In this document: one piece after another, positions 7,733 to 16,362 of the stretch
Layout: every line of letters starts with the position of its first letter
Numbering within the stretch: the stretch's first letter is position 1
From: CAVXZE01 sp963766175
Lineage (GTDB): Bacteria; Myxococcota_A; UBA9160; UBA6930
Direction: 5' to 3'
Length of the DNA: 64,000 nucleotides
Assembly (NCBI GenBank): GCA_963766175.1
Contig: CAVXZE010000007.1
Location: 186,001 to 250,000 of the forward strand
Position numbers and translations under genes: made by a program
Notes under the pieces: generated by a model
Seen by the model: the letters and a program-made list of their open reading frames with translations, nothing else
Database searches by the model: none
Told to the model about the DNA's origin: nothing

Positions 7733-8799
7733 CAGTCGTCCCTCCTACGCAAGGCGAGGCCCACACCCACTCCGAGCGCGGGGCCCACCTCTTCCAGATA
7801 CTCCGGATCGAAGCGGCTCGACGGAATCACCCTGGCGAGCGGGTTCAGGTGCTCCACCGGAAGGTTCATCTTGGCCTGGAACGCCGCGTCGAGACCGGAG
7901 ACCCGCGAACCGCCACCGGTGAGAACGATCCGGCTGATCCGGCTCTCTGCAGCGGTGGCGGCGAAGAAGTCCAGAGATCGGCTGATCTCCCCGGTCACGG
8001 TTTCGGTGACGGACTGCATTGCCTGCTCCACCTCCTGCGGCACGACCTCCTGGCTCTGCTCGGTCGCCGACCCGCCAATCTTGATTCGCTCCGCCTCTTC
8101 CCAGCTGACCGAGAGAGCCTTCTGGATCTCCTCGGTATAGACGCTGCCGCCGGTCGAGATGTCGCGGGTGAAGGCGGGAATGCCGTTTGCGATGACGTTG
8201 ATGTTGACCACCTGCGCACCGATGTCCACAAGGGCGATGACCTCGTCCGGGGCGCACTCGCAAGTCGCCTCGAACGCGTTCTCGACCGCAAAGGCCTCGA
8301 CATCGAGCACTGCCGGGTGGAGTCCCGCTTCCCTGACTACATTCACGTAGTCGTCGATCAGATCCTTCTTCGCCGCGACCAGGAGCACATCCATCTGCCC
8401 CTCGGTCTCACCCGAGTTCAGGATCTGGAAGTCGAGATTCACCTCGTTGATGTCGAAGGGGATGTACTGTTCGGCCTCCCATCGAATCGACTCTTCCAGC
8501 TCGTCGCGAGTCATCGAGGGAAGGCTGATCTTCTTGACGATGAGCGAGTGACCCGAGACCGCCGTCGCGACGTCCTTGGTTCGGGCGCTGGCGCCGTTGA
8601 CCGCTTCCCGGATCGCCGCGACGATCGCGCTCGAGTTCAAGAACGCTCCCTGGACGATCGCCTCTGGCGGCAGTTGAGCGACTCCAACGTGCTGGAGCTC
8701 GATGCCCTTGCTCTTGGCGGTGAGCTCCACGGCCTTCACCGAGGCCGATCCGATGTCGAGCCCGATGATCGAATTGGATTTCCCGAAAGGTAGCTGCAC
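7732..8799 (-). CDS. pilM: Type IV pilus assembly ATPase-like protein PilM
   Basis: A cytoplasmic actin-like (FtsA-fold) protein that binds the PilN tail and the assembly motor. The chosen GTG start (VQLPFGKSNSIIGLDIGSASVKAVEL) has GAGGAG four bases upstream and gives 355 residues, the family norm. An open frame continues further upstream but without family similarity. Phosphate-1 motif GLDIGSASVK, phosphate-2 VALVDIGAQVVNINV, and adenosine motif IVLTGGGSRVSGL are visible. First gene of the pilMNOPQ operon, 23 bases after the small HTH gene. Confidence 0.96.
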   Translation of the reverse strand: MQLPFGKSNSIIGLDIGSASVKAVELTAKSKGIELQHVGVAQLPPEAIVQGAFLNSSAIVAAIREAVNGASARTKDVATAVSGHSLIVKKISLPSMTRDELEESIRWEAEQYIPFDINEVNLDFQILNSGETEGQMDVLLVAAKKDLIDDYVNVVREAGLHPAVLDVEAFAVENAFEATCECAPDEVIALVDIGAQVVNINVIANGIPAFTRDISTGGSVYTEEIQKALSVSWEEAERIKIGGSATEQSQEVVPQEVEQAMQSVTETVTGEISRSLDFFAATAAESRISRIVLTGGGSRVSGLDAAFQAKMNLPVEHLNPLARVIPSSRFDPEYLEEVGPALGVGVGLALRRRDD

Positions 8800-8822
8800 T
8801 GCTCTCCTCCCCGACGACGGGT

Positions 8823-9077
8823 TCAGGCGTGTTGCTTTTCCTCGGGCGCCGTCTGTGTCGCGGCAGCGCCTTCGGGCATTGCAGGTCCGAACACCTTCTC
8901 TTTGTCCATGATATTGAGACCGAGCGCGAGCAGGATCTTCCGCTTCGAGTCGAGTCGGCAAGGGCGCCCCGCCTCGATCCGGTCGATCGTCAGTGTCGAG
9001 AGACCGGCTTTCCTCGCGAGTTCGGCCTTGCTCAACATGAGCGTCTCACGAAAGCGCTGGAGATTGTTGCTCGACAC
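8823..9077 (-). CDS. Small HTH (XRE-type) regulator upstream of pilM
   Basis: An 84-residue protein. It starts at GTG (MSSNNLQRFRETLMLSKAELARKAGLSTLTIDRIEAG), with GGAGGGG about 5 bases upstream. An XRE/Cro-type helix-turn-helix covers residues about 5-60 (KAELARKAGLS-TLTIDRIEAGR), followed by a low-complexity tail (PEGAAATQTAPEEK). It has no sensor domain. Co-oriented with pilM and 23 bases upstream, it is probably the first gene of the pilus operon and may regulate it. Inverted repeats upstream (9109-9126, 9175-9204) are candidate operators. The HTH call is good; the target is inferred. Confidence 0.85.
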   Translation of the reverse strand: MSSNNLQRFRETLMLSKAELARKAGLSTLTIDRIEAGRPCRLDSKRKILLALGLNIMDKEKVFGPAMPEGAAATQTAPEEKQHA

Positions 9078-9108
9078 TGCATCCCCTCCGGTCGCAGAGT
9101 ACACATGC

Positions 9109-9126
9109 GGCGGGTGGTAACCCGCC
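9109..9126. repeat. Inverted repeat in the leader of the HTH-pilM operon
   Basis: GGCGGGT (9109-9115) and ACCCGCC (9120-9126) form a perfect 7-base stem with a 4-base loop, about 32 bases before the HTH start codon. It could be an operator or an mRNA leader hairpin. Confidence 0.45.
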
Positions 9127-9174
9127 CGATGGTTCCGCGTATCGGCCTGCGCTTCCGGGGACTTGAGCTGCCTC

Positions 9175-9204
9175 ATGTGACGCGCATTGTGTCGCGGATC
9201 ACAT
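9175..9204. promoter_or_regulatory. Imperfect palindrome in the divergent pilM / NtrC-regulator region
   Basis: ATGTGA-CGCG (9175-9184) faces CGCG-GA-TCACAT (9193-9204), an interrupted palindrome centred between two divergent regulatory genes. The outer ATGTGA/TCACAT halves resemble CRP/FNR-family half-sites but are spaced too far apart for a classic CRP site. It may bind the adjacent HTH protein or the NtrC-type regulator. This is a pattern only. Confidence 0.4.
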
Positions 9205-9274
9205 TTCACTCCCGTGCAGTACGACTGCATTCGGCAGACCTCACGACAGTGCCGCGTTCTCCGATAAGCATTCC

Positions 9275-10636
9275 GTGAGCGACCGAATCCTGATCGTGGA
9301 TGACGACGAGGCTCTCCGGGAAAGCCTCGAGCTGGTGCTGGCGGCCGAGGGCTACGAGGTCGCGGCCGCCGCGGATGCAGAGGCTGCCTTGCAGCAGCTC
9401 GAGACCAGCCCGGTGGACGTGGTGCTCTGTGATCTTCGGATGCCCGGTATGGATGGAATGGAGCTTCTGCCCCAGATCGGGCGCCGGCTCCCCGGCGCGA
9501 CGGTGATCATGATGTCGGCCTACGGGACCGCCGATCTCGCCATCGAAGCGATGAAACGGGGCGCCTACGACTATCTGGCCAAGCCCTTCCAACCTTCTGA
9601 GCTGCTCCTCACCATTCGCAAGGCCAAGGAGCGGGAACGGTTGCGCCGCGCCAATGCGCTTCTCCAGCGCGACGTCGACCGCGCCGTCGGCGAGCGACCG
9701 ATCGTGGCGGCATCGGCGGCGATGATCGAGGTCCTCGAGCTCCTGGAGCGAGCCGCCGAGTACAAGGCGACCGTACTGCTGACCGGGGAGAGCGGAACGG
9801 GCAAGGAGGTCCTCGCCCGGGCGATTCACGCCCAATCCGGGCGCCGAGACGAAGCCTTCGTCGCCGTCAACTGTGGTGCGATCCCCGAGACGCTGCTGGA
9901 AAGCGAGCTCTTCGGTCACTCCAAGGGGGCTTTCACCGGCGCCGATCGCGCCCGCCGCGGGCTCTTCGTAGAGGCGGACGGTGGCACCCTCTTCCTGGAC
10001 GAGATCGGGGAACTCCAGAACGCCCTTCAGGTGAAGCTGCTCCGCATCCTCCAGGACGAGGAGGTGCGCCCGGTCGGCGAGTCGAAATCCCGCAAGGTGG
10101 ACGTCCGGGTCCTCGCCGCCACTGCCCGCGACCTCGATCGTGAAGTCGCCGACGGCCGCTTCCGCGAGGATCTCTTCTACCGGCTCAACGTGGTGCGGGT
10201 AAGGGTCCCTCCGCTGCGCGAACGGCGGGAGGACATCCCCTTGCTCCTGGATCATTTCCTCGGGTATTTCCGGGATGCCCTGGGAAAGCCGATCCGGGCG
10301 ATTGCAGACGACGCCCTCGATCGGCTGACCTCCTACCACTGGCCGGGCAACGTTCGCGAGCTGGAGAACGTCATCGAGCGGGCGGTGATACTGGCCCGCT
10401 TCGACCGGATCACCCTTGGCGAGCTGCCCGCCAACGTGGTCAGCCTCGAGGACCGCGAGGAGCCGGTGCGGCCCGGGGAGCTCTCGCTCAAGCGGGGGCG
10501 TCGGCGCTTCGAGGCGGAGATGATCCGGAAGGCCCTCGCCGCCACCGGCGGGAACCGCACCCACGCTGCGCGGCTGCTCGAGATCAGCCACCGGGCGCTG
10601 CTCTACAAGATCAAGGAGTACGGGATACGCGACTAG
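9275..10636 (+). CDS. Sigma-54-dependent response regulator (NtrC family), orphan
   Basis: A 453-residue transcriptional activator starting at GTG. Receiver domain 1-120 has Asp10/Asp11, phospho-acceptor Asp53 (LCDLRMPG) and Lys near 103. The AAA+ domain (about 140-375) has Walker A GESGTGKE, the sigma-54-contacting GAFTGA loop, Walker B GGTLFLDEIGEL and the WPGNVRELENV sensor region. A Fis-type HTH ends it (ATGGNRTHAARLLEISHRALLYKIKEYG). It is divergent from the HTH-pilM operon and has no adjacent kinase. The kinase at 18773-20281, which follows pilR, is one candidate partner. Its targets are unknown, though the pilus operons carrying sigma-54 promoters are plausible. Confidence 0.93.
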   Translation: MSDRILIVDDDEALRESLELVLAAEGYEVAAAADAEAALQQLETSPVDVVLCDLRMPGMDGMELLPQIGRRLPGATVIMMSAYGTADLAIEAMKRGAYDYLAKPFQPSELLLTIRKAKERERLRRANALLQRDVDRAVGERPIVAASAAMIEVLELLERAAEYKATVLLTGESGTGKEVLARAIHAQSGRRDEAFVAVNCGAIPETLLESELFGHSKGAFTGADRARRGLFVEADGGTLFLDEIGELQNALQVKLLRILQDEEVRPVGESKSRKVDVRVLAATARDLDREVADGRFREDLFYRLNVVRVRVPPLRERREDIPLLLDHFLGYFRDALGKPIRAIADDALDRLTSYHWPGNVRELENVIERAVILARFDRITLGELPANVVSLEDREEPVRPGELSLKRGRRRFEAEMIRKALAATGGNRTHAARLLEISHRALLYKIKEYGIRD

Positions 10637-10658
10637 GATTCCTAGGAATCCCAGTCGC
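10629..10658. terminator. Stem-loop overlapping the stop codon of the NtrC-type regulator
   Basis: A 14-base stem with one mismatch (10629-10642 against 10645-10658) and a 2-base loop; the TAG stop (10634-10636) is inside the left arm. It lies between convergent genes, so it may act as a bidirectional terminator. No T-tract follows on the plus strand, which makes intrinsic termination uncertain. Confidence 0.5.
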
Positions 10659-10730
10659 TCGCAGGCTGTGCCGGGAGGGCCCCGGCCCCGTGTTCCGCGG
10701 CTGCGGGCCCGCGCACCGGCGCCCAGGCGT

Positions 10731-11090
10731 CTACTGGACGATCTTTCCCTGCACCTCGATCGAGCTGGCGATCAGCTTTCCACCCCGCCGGGTGGCTTCG
10801 AAGCGAACCGTGGCCTCTCCCGTGATCTCCAGGAAGGGCCCCTTCCGCGGCGCCGTGGGAAGCGCTGACAGCGTGATCACGTTCCCCTCCGCGTCGAGGA
10901 TCCGCGTCTCGGGGGTCACCTGAAGCTCGATCTGACCATCGAGCAGGACCGTCTTTTGGACCAGGTCCTTCTCGAGCACGAGGCCCGCGCCCAGAACCGG
11001 GTCGGAAGAATCGCCTAGCGCGACGCCAGCAAGACCGCAAGCGAGGAGCAGGATCAGGCCCGAGAACATGGTTTTGCGTAGCTGTCCCAT
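10731..11090 (-). CDS. Small exported protein downstream of pilY1
   Basis: A 119-residue protein with a clear signal peptide (MGQLRKTMFSGLILLLACG, cleavage near ALG). The mature part has short beta strands: VLEKDLVQKTVLLDGQ, ELQVTPETRILDAEG, FLEITGEATVRFE, LIASSIEVQGKIV. This resembles small OB-fold-like exported domains (DUF5666-type), but I do not recognise the family with certainty. The ATG at 11090 is preferred because AAAGGTGAAG lies just upstream; a GTG at 11108 overlapping the pilY1 stop is possible. It is the last gene after pilY1, so it probably travels with pilus biogenesis. Confidence 0.7.
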   Translation of the reverse strand: MGQLRKTMFSGLILLLACGLAGVALGDSSDPVLGAGLVLEKDLVQKTVLLDGQIELQVTPETRILDAEGNVITLSALPTAPRKGPFLEITGEATVRFEATRRGGKLIASSIEVQGKIVQ

Positions 11091-11104
11091 CGTCTTCACC
11101 TTTC

Positions 11105-14100
11105 TCACTGGCTCAGCTGGCGCCAGTAGAACTGGCCGACACCCGAACCGAATCCCGGCGGAGCCTCGAAGTTCTCGAGGTCGCCCTCTTGCTTGTTGAT
11201 GATCACCCGGTTGCCGCCCTCCTCGGGGCTGATGGTGATCCGCGGATCGGTCGGCAGTCCTTCGCCCAGGCTCACACTGCTCTCCGGGTCGCCGGCCGCA
11301 TCCGTGAACAGGCCCTCTCCACAGTACACCTTGAACGCGTAGAGGAAGGAGCTTCCACCAGCGTCACAGGGGTCCGCGGGGGTTTCCGGGATGAAGGAGC
11401 CGACGAACACGTAGTAGAAGAAGATGTCACTCTGAGTGACGAACTTCTCCCCATCCACCCCAACCAGGTAGAAGCCGCCGAATCCGCTCACGTCAGAGCA
11501 GCTGGCGTCGCCGGTGATGTTCTTGAGGCTCGTCTCTTCCATGACCGGCTGCGGAACCAGCTGCTGCTCGAGAGGATCCAGATCCTGGACCGCGTAGAAG
11601 CGGTTGTTCTCATCGGCCGGGGCCGCGAATCCGTCGAACTGCAGATTGGCCCGCTCGCCGCTACCGAAGGCGAGCCACAGCTTCCAGTTCTTGAAGGTCG
11701 CGCTGGGCGCGAAGAAGAAGCTCTTGAAGTACTTGTTGGTGCCCGAGTCGTAGATGGGCGCGCTGAAGAACTTCCGGAACGGCCAGTTGGGCTGAGAGGT
11801 GTCGGTCGTCGCTCCGTTGACCGGGTCGATTCCGATCTCCTCGATCACCCACTTCCAGAGGTTTCCGCCGAGATCGCCCACGTAGACGACGTCGGCGAAT
11901 CCGTCGAAGTCCAGGTCGTAGACGCCCGGCGTGGCCGCCAACGCGTAGTGCATGCTTTGCTCGGGATTGGCGGGATCGTAGGGGTGGGTCGCCGGGTCGG
12001 TCAGCGCAGTGGTAGCGCTAGGATCGAAGTGCTTCCTCCCCAGGATCTCGCCGCTCTTCACGTCGAGCATGATGATGGCGCGACCGGCGAGGCTCTCCAC
12101 GTCGTAGGAGGAGTGGGCGTTGGGATCGCCCGCCGGGTCGTAGCCAGCCGCGAAGATGGCTACCCAGCGCTCGAACCCCTGGCCGGTGTTGTCGTTGCCG
12201 TCCACGCTGACCCGCACCTTGGTGATGATCGGCTCCGACCAGGTCTCGCCCATCAAGTCGCTCGTTGCGGCCGGCGCGTCCTCACGGGGAAACTCCCACA
12301 GGTAGTCGGGATAGCCCGCCGAGCCCGGATCGCTGATGTCGAGCGCGTAGTAGGAGCGGCCGCCCTGGCGGAGACCCCCCATCACGAGAGTGCGCCACTC
12401 GCTTCCATCGCCGGCCTTGACGGCAACGCTCGGGTTCGTGTAGAACCACACGTCCGCCACCGAAGGCGAGCCATCCACGAAATAGAAGTCCCGGGATCCG
12501 GTATCGACGGCAAGTTCTTTGACGTTCTTGCGCGCCGGGTAGGGCATGAAACCCGCGACCTCGGCCCCGTCTCCCTCGTCGTAGCCCGGTGGCACCAGGG
12601 CCGGATTCCAGGTTCCCGCATTCCAGATCCGGAAGAATCCGTCGTTCGCCCCCGCCACGATCATCCGCTGGCGGGTCGCGTATGCCGCGCGGAAGGCTTT
12701 GTAGCTCGGGCTGAAGACCCAGGAGCTGGGCCCGGGAACCACGACCGGATTCGAGTGAAAGATGTCGCCCAGCTTCCAGGTCCGCTCGGTACAGGCTACG
12801 CCGTTGGCGCCGGTTCCGAACTCACAGCCCCGGACGTTCCCGATCACCTCCGCCGCCAGCTCCTCCGCGTCTGTCGCGACGCTTCCCGGATAGGTGACGC
12901 CGGGCGGGTAGATCACCTCCAGATCCGCCGCGGTCAAGACACCGCCCTCCGAGGTGTGCGAGAACTCCTCGCGCTGCGCCAGCCCCGGGGTTCCCGTCAG
13001 CTTCGAAGTGTAGAGATCGCGAGACGCCGGCGACGTCGCGTCCAGCACCTCGCCCGCATCCCAGAACGGCTCCGCAGAGGAGAGGAAGGGGCCCGAGAAA
13101 CACTGGCCCGGGGTGGGATCGGCGAGTGCGCAGTTACCGAGCCTGTCGCGGATCTCACCCGAGGCCGTGATCTCCCAGGACTTGAGGTGCCCCTCCCAGT
13201 AGGCGGTCCTGTCCGAGGGGACGAACAGGCTGGTGTAGAATTTTCCGCCGGAGGCGGTCCGCGCGGCGGGCACGGTGGCCGCGGTGAAGGCCTGCGACTT
13301 CTGGATGATGTCGCTGACGGCCTCGACGATGGAATCGGCCAGCTCCTCGGCGTTGTTGCTGAAGAAGAAATCGCCGTTGCCGACCTGGGCGGTCTTCGAC
13401 AGCACTGAGTTGGCGAAGGGCGAGGTCGTGAAACCGACCGTGTAGACGTCGATGAGCTGGTCTCCATCCATGTCCGGCCGGAAGTCGTTGGTCTGCATGA
13501 AGTGCGCGATGTCGTCGAGGTAGCGGGCACACTCGTTGGCACAGTCGGGGATGCCCACGGGCTCCTCGTCTTCGCCGTCCGGGTTGTAGTCGCCAATCAG
13601 GCTGGACTTGAAGATGTTGAAGCCGCGCGCGGTGGCCGTGTAGGTCTCGACGTCGAAGTCATCTTTGGTGGGCTCGCCGTCGGTGATTATGACGACGAAG
13701 CTCTTCTGGCATCTCCACTGCACCGGGCTGTCCGGGACGGTGGGCGGACCGCTGGTGTTGTAGTATCCGCCATAACTCGCTGTAGATGTCGTGAACTCGT
13801 ATTCGGGGAACGTCGTGGAGCCGTCCTTCCCCAGCGGGCGATCCGCGCTCGCACGGCTCATGAAGTAGGTGTACACCTGGTAGAGCGTCTCTGCGAGCGG
13901 AGTCCAGGTGTTGGCGTCGATCGCCTCGATCGCCCTCTCCAGGTGCTCGGCGTGGGATCTGGTGTTGCCGTCCAGAGTGTAGACGTTGGGGGTCATTCCG
14001 TCGGCTAAATAGTAGTCATCTGAGGGAACGCGGATGTAGCCGCCGTTGGGGTCTCCACCTTCGCGAAACTGCGCGATCCCGAAGCGCACCTTGCCGGCCG

Positions 14101-14611
14101 CGTTGACCTGGCAGATCACCTCCCGCAGGACGTCCTTGGCTGCGGTGATCCGGCTTCGGCGGTACTTGTCGTAGGTCCCTCCGCCGAGGCAGCTGGAGTA
14201 AGTCCCGTTGTTCTGGGCGTTGATCTCCGCGTTGTACGGATTCGACTCGGGGCTGAACAGCCAGTTCAGGTACCGGCCGGTGATGCGATTGCTGTAGGGC
14301 GCGGTGCCGGGGTCGAAATAGAGGTTGATCGTCTTGCTGCAATGCGTGAGGTTGAAGATATTGCTGCTGTAAGAGTAGTAGCTGGTGTTGTTGTAGTACC
14401 CGCAGGTCGGAGTGGCGGTCGGATCGAAGGCCGGGTGCCAGACCGCGTGGTTCATGGAGCCGGAGTTGTCGATCACCAGCATCACGTTCGGGGGCACCGC
14501 GACCGAGAACAGCGCAGTGTCGTCAACGGCTCTCGTGACTCCGGGGGAGACCAGGTGCGCGACGAGCGCGAGTCCGATGATGGCCAGGGGGAAGCGGATA
14601 CTTTGACTCAT
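11105..14611 (-). CDS. pilY1: Type IV pilus tip adhesin / biogenesis factor PilY1
   Basis: A large exported protein (1168 residues from the ATG at 14611; signal peptide MSQSIRFPLAIIGLALVAHL, cleavage after VTRA). A von Willebrand A domain follows at once: VMLVIDNSGSM gives the MIDAS D-x-S-x-S, and FVVIITDGEP the second metal loop. The C-terminal half is the PilY1 beta-propeller (ANDGFFRIWNAG, YALDISDPGSAG, DLDFDGFADVVYVGDLGGN). The D-x-D-x-D-G-x-x-D loop is the calcium-binding site that controls retraction in Pseudomonas PilY1. It is preceded by a consensus sigma-54 promoter and lies downstream of pilX, the usual neighbour. Confidence 0.95.
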   Translation of the reverse strand: MSQSIRFPLAIIGLALVAHLVSPGVTRAVDDTALFSVAVPPNVMLVIDNSGSMNHAVWHPAFDPTATPTCGYYNNTSYYSYSSNIFNLTHCSKTINLYFDPGTAPYSNRITGRYLNWLFSPESNPYNAEINAQNNGTYSSCLGGGTYDKYRRSRITAAKDVLREVICQVNAAGKVRFGIAQFREGGDPNGGYIRVPSDDYYLADGMTPNVYTLDGNTRSHAEHLERAIEAIDANTWTPLAETLYQVYTYFMSRASADRPLGKDGSTTFPEYEFTTSTASYGGYYNTSGPPTVPDSPVQWRCQKSFVVIITDGEPTKDDFDVETYTATARGFNIFKSSLIGDYNPDGEDEEPVGIPDCANECARYLDDIAHFMQTNDFRPDMDGDQLIDVYTVGFTTSPFANSVLSKTAQVGNGDFFFSNNAEELADSIVEAVSDIIQKSQAFTAATVPAARTASGGKFYTSLFVPSDRTAYWEGHLKSWEITASGEIRDRLGNCALADPTPGQCFSGPFLSSAEPFWDAGEVLDATSPASRDLYTSKLTGTPGLAQREEFSHTSEGGVLTAADLEVIYPPGVTYPGSVATDAEELAAEVIGNVRGCEFGTGANGVACTERTWKLGDIFHSNPVVVPGPSSWVFSPSYKAFRAAYATRQRMIVAGANDGFFRIWNAGTWNPALVPPGYDEGDGAEVAGFMPYPARKNVKELAVDTGSRDFYFVDGSPSVADVWFYTNPSVAVKAGDGSEWRTLVMGGLRQGGRSYYALDISDPGSAGYPDYLWEFPREDAPAATSDLMGETWSEPIITKVRVSVDGNDNTGQGFERWVAIFAAGYDPAGDPNAHSSYDVESLAGRAIIMLDVKSGEILGRKHFDPSATTALTDPATHPYDPANPEQSMHYALAATPGVYDLDFDGFADVVYVGDLGGNLWKWVIEEIGIDPVNGATTDTSQPNWPFRKFFSAPIYDSGTNKYFKSFFFAPSATFKNWKLWLAFGSGERANLQFDGFAAPADENNRFYAVQDLDPLEQQLVPQPVMEETSLKNITGDASCSDVSGFGGFYLVGVDGEKFVTQSDIFFYYVFVGSFIPETPADPCDAGGSSFLYAFKVYCGEGLFTDAAGDPESSVSLGEGLPTDPRITISPEEGGNRVIINKQEGDLENFEAPPGFGSGVGQFYWRQLSQ

Positions 14612-14667
14612 GGCACTGTCCTCGCCCGAGTGTTCGCGGTTCGCGAATCGGTTGCAGACCCGAAAAG

Positions 14668-14683
14668 AGCAATCGACGTGCCA
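14668..14683 (-). promoter_or_regulatory. Sigma-54 promoter of pilY1
   Basis: On the minus strand: TGGCACG, four bases (TCGA), TTGCT. The -24 GG and -12 GC are exactly 10 bases apart and every consensus position matches. The predicted start near 14657 gives a leader of about 46 bases to the pilY1 ATG. It is the expected target of a PilR-type activator. Confidence 0.9.
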
Positions 14684-14748
14684 TGTGAATAACTTGAGCA
14701 AAGCCCGCGGAATACCGGTTGTTCCGATCGCGGGGAACTCCCGCTTCG

Positions 14749-14770
14749 CAGCTTCTGCTATGCAGCTTCA
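14749..14770. repeat. Direct repeat upstream of the pilY1 sigma-54 promoter
   Basis: GCAGCTTC occurs twice (14749-14756, 14763-14770) at a 14-base period, about 65-90 bases upstream of the pilY1 promoter. The distance fits an enhancer-type site for an NtrC-family activator; binding is inferred. Confidence 0.35.
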
Positions 14771-14825
14771 TTCGCAGCGCGCAGCCGATTGCGGACCGGA
14801 ACACGAAGCTGGTGGGAAATGCAGG

Positions 14826-15833
14826 TCAGGGTGCGGCGGCGGGCGGCTGCTCGTCTGCGTCGCCGGGGGTGGCGGTGACGGTCACATTGAAGCTCAGCGC
14901 CGATCCATCGCCGTGGGAGTCCACCACCATGACCTCGACCGGGTGGACGCCGGCCTGGCTCGCTTTGGGGCGCCAGGTCGCCACGCCGGTAATCGAATCG
15001 ATGCGCATCCCCTCGGGTGCCTTCCGAAGCCGAAAGCGCAGGTTGCGGTCGCCATCGGGATCCTCGGCCTCGAAGGCGTAGCGGAACAGGCCCTGGTCGG
15101 TCTCGGCGTCGGGAATCCTCTCGATGAGCGGAGGTGAATTGCCCACCGTGACCTCCCGGCTCTCCGCCGCCCGGCTCGAATCGCTCCCGTCCGTGGCGAC
15201 CACGCGGACCCGTACCTTGTCGCCGCGCTTCAAGCCGCTCGCCGAGAACGCTCTGTCGCGCTGACCGATTTCCCGGCCGTTCACGAGCCAGGTGTACTCG
15301 TAGTCGATAGCGTCCTCGTCCGGATCGAGGGCCTCGGGAGTAGCGAGGAGCTCGTCACCGGCTCGCACCGTTCCCTGGGGCTCCAGCAGCACGCCCTGGA
15401 GCAGCGGCGGCCGATTGCCGATTCGCGCGCTCCGGCGCACCGGATCGCTCTCGAGGCGTCCGTCGCTGGCGACCACGGTCACCTCGATGCGGTCGTCCTT
15501 TCGGAGGTCGCTCGCTCGGAGCCTCGGATGGGCACCGCTTGCGACGACCTCCCCGTTGACTTTCCACTCGAAGGACACGCGATAGGGATCCCCCTCCGGG
15601 TCCCTGACCTCGACGTTCGCGTCGACGGGGGTCCCCGGCAGCGGATCGGACGGATTGAGCGTCACCGATTCCACCACCGGCGCGCGATTGTTTGCGAGCT
15701 CCTCGACCTGCGCCGGCGCCAGCATCGCCGGCCCCGAGGGCCGCGGTGTCTCCTCACCCCCTCCGCAGGCCACGGCGAGGCCCAGGAGCGGAGCCGCCCA
15801 CAAGACACGGAGCCCGTGATGGTTCCTTCGCAT
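14826..15833 (-). CDS. Lipoprotein with Ig-like/cadherin-like repeats
   Basis: A 335-residue protein with a lipobox (LLGLAVAC, lipidated Cys23), a Pro-rich spacer, then three beta-sandwich modules. Two are similar: NRAPVVESVTLNP...DPEGDPYRVSFEWKVNGE and NRPPLLQGVLLEP...DPDEDAIDYEYTWLVNGR, each ending in a V-x-V-V-A-S/T-D-G strand. The third (PPLIERIPDAETD...GVATWRP) resembles He_PIG/cadherin-like domains that use D-P-D-G-D calcium loops. A GGGGGGGAC tract precedes the ATG. Lying between pilX and pilY1, it may be a surface or periplasmic factor of the pilus. No catalytic signature is seen. Confidence 0.8.
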   Translation of the reverse strand: MRRNHHGLRVLWAAPLLGLAVACGGGEETPRPSGPAMLAPAQVEELANNRAPVVESVTLNPSDPLPGTPVDANVEVRDPEGDPYRVSFEWKVNGEVVASGAHPRLRASDLRKDDRIEVTVVASDGRLESDPVRRSARIGNRPPLLQGVLLEPQGTVRAGDELLATPEALDPDEDAIDYEYTWLVNGREIGQRDRAFSASGLKRGDKVRVRVVATDGSDSSRAAESREVTVGNSPPLIERIPDAETDQGLFRYAFEAEDPDGDRNLRFRLRKAPEGMRIDSITGVATWRPKASQAGVHPVEVMVVDSHGDGSALSFNVTVTATPGDADEQPPAAAP

Positions 15834-15869
15834 CGTCCCCCCCTCTGATGCCGTCGATCGATGCGGCCT

Positions 15870-16352
15870 TCAGTAACCCGAGGCCAGAACCTTGGTCTCC
15901 ACCACCTCGATCCGGGTGGTCGAGCCGTCCGGGCTCTGTCCCTGGACATTGATCTGCCAGAGAGTGTTTACGAACTTCTGGCCCTTCATCTGGAGATTCG
16001 ACCCACCCGCCAGCGTGCCGTCCGCGATGTAGCGGATCGGATTCGGAAAGGCCGGATCACCCGCGTAGCGGGGCTGGGCGAACTCGCGATCGTAGAGCGC
16101 TGCATCTCCCAGCGTCCGCGGATTCAGCGCCGGCGTATCGTTGCGCGAGCCGACGGTTCGCACCAGGCTGCGCCCCTCGGCAGCGCCCGCCTCGGCGGCG
16201 TAGAAGGCCGTCCTGGCCCGATTCTGGAAGCCCGCCACCTGCCGGTCCACCAGCACGGTGTTGAACGCCATGATTCCCAGTGCACCCATCATCGCCAGGA
16301 TCAGAACCGACACGAAGAGCGCCGCTCCTTCCTGGTGTGTTCTTCCATTCAT
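15870..16352 (-). CDS. pilX: Minor pilin-associated protein PilX
   Basis: A 160-residue inner-membrane/pilus protein that starts MNGRTHQEGAALFVSVLILAMMGALGIMAF. The short basic leader, G-A/E-x-L start and hydrophobic helix (about 9-30), then FYAAEAGAAEG, are the PilX N-terminal signature. PilX-type minor pilins prime pilus assembly and help carry PilY1 to the tip. GGGAG lies just upstream of the ATG. It follows pilW at 10 bases and precedes the lipoprotein and pilY1. Confidence 0.88.
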   Translation of the reverse strand: MNGRTHQEGAALFVSVLILAMMGALGIMAFNTVLVDRQVAGFQNRARTAFYAAEAGAAEGRSLVRTVGSRNDTPALNPRTLGDAALYDREFAQPRYAGDPAFPNPIRYIADGTLAGGSNLQMKGQKFVNTLWQINVQGQSPDGSTTRIEVVETKVLASGY

Positions 16353-16362
16353 GGCTTGCTCC

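Noticed and set aside
9175..9204. ATGTGA...TCACAT as a CRP site
   Set aside because: The halves are 18 bases apart, whereas CRP needs 6; only the general palindrome is kept.
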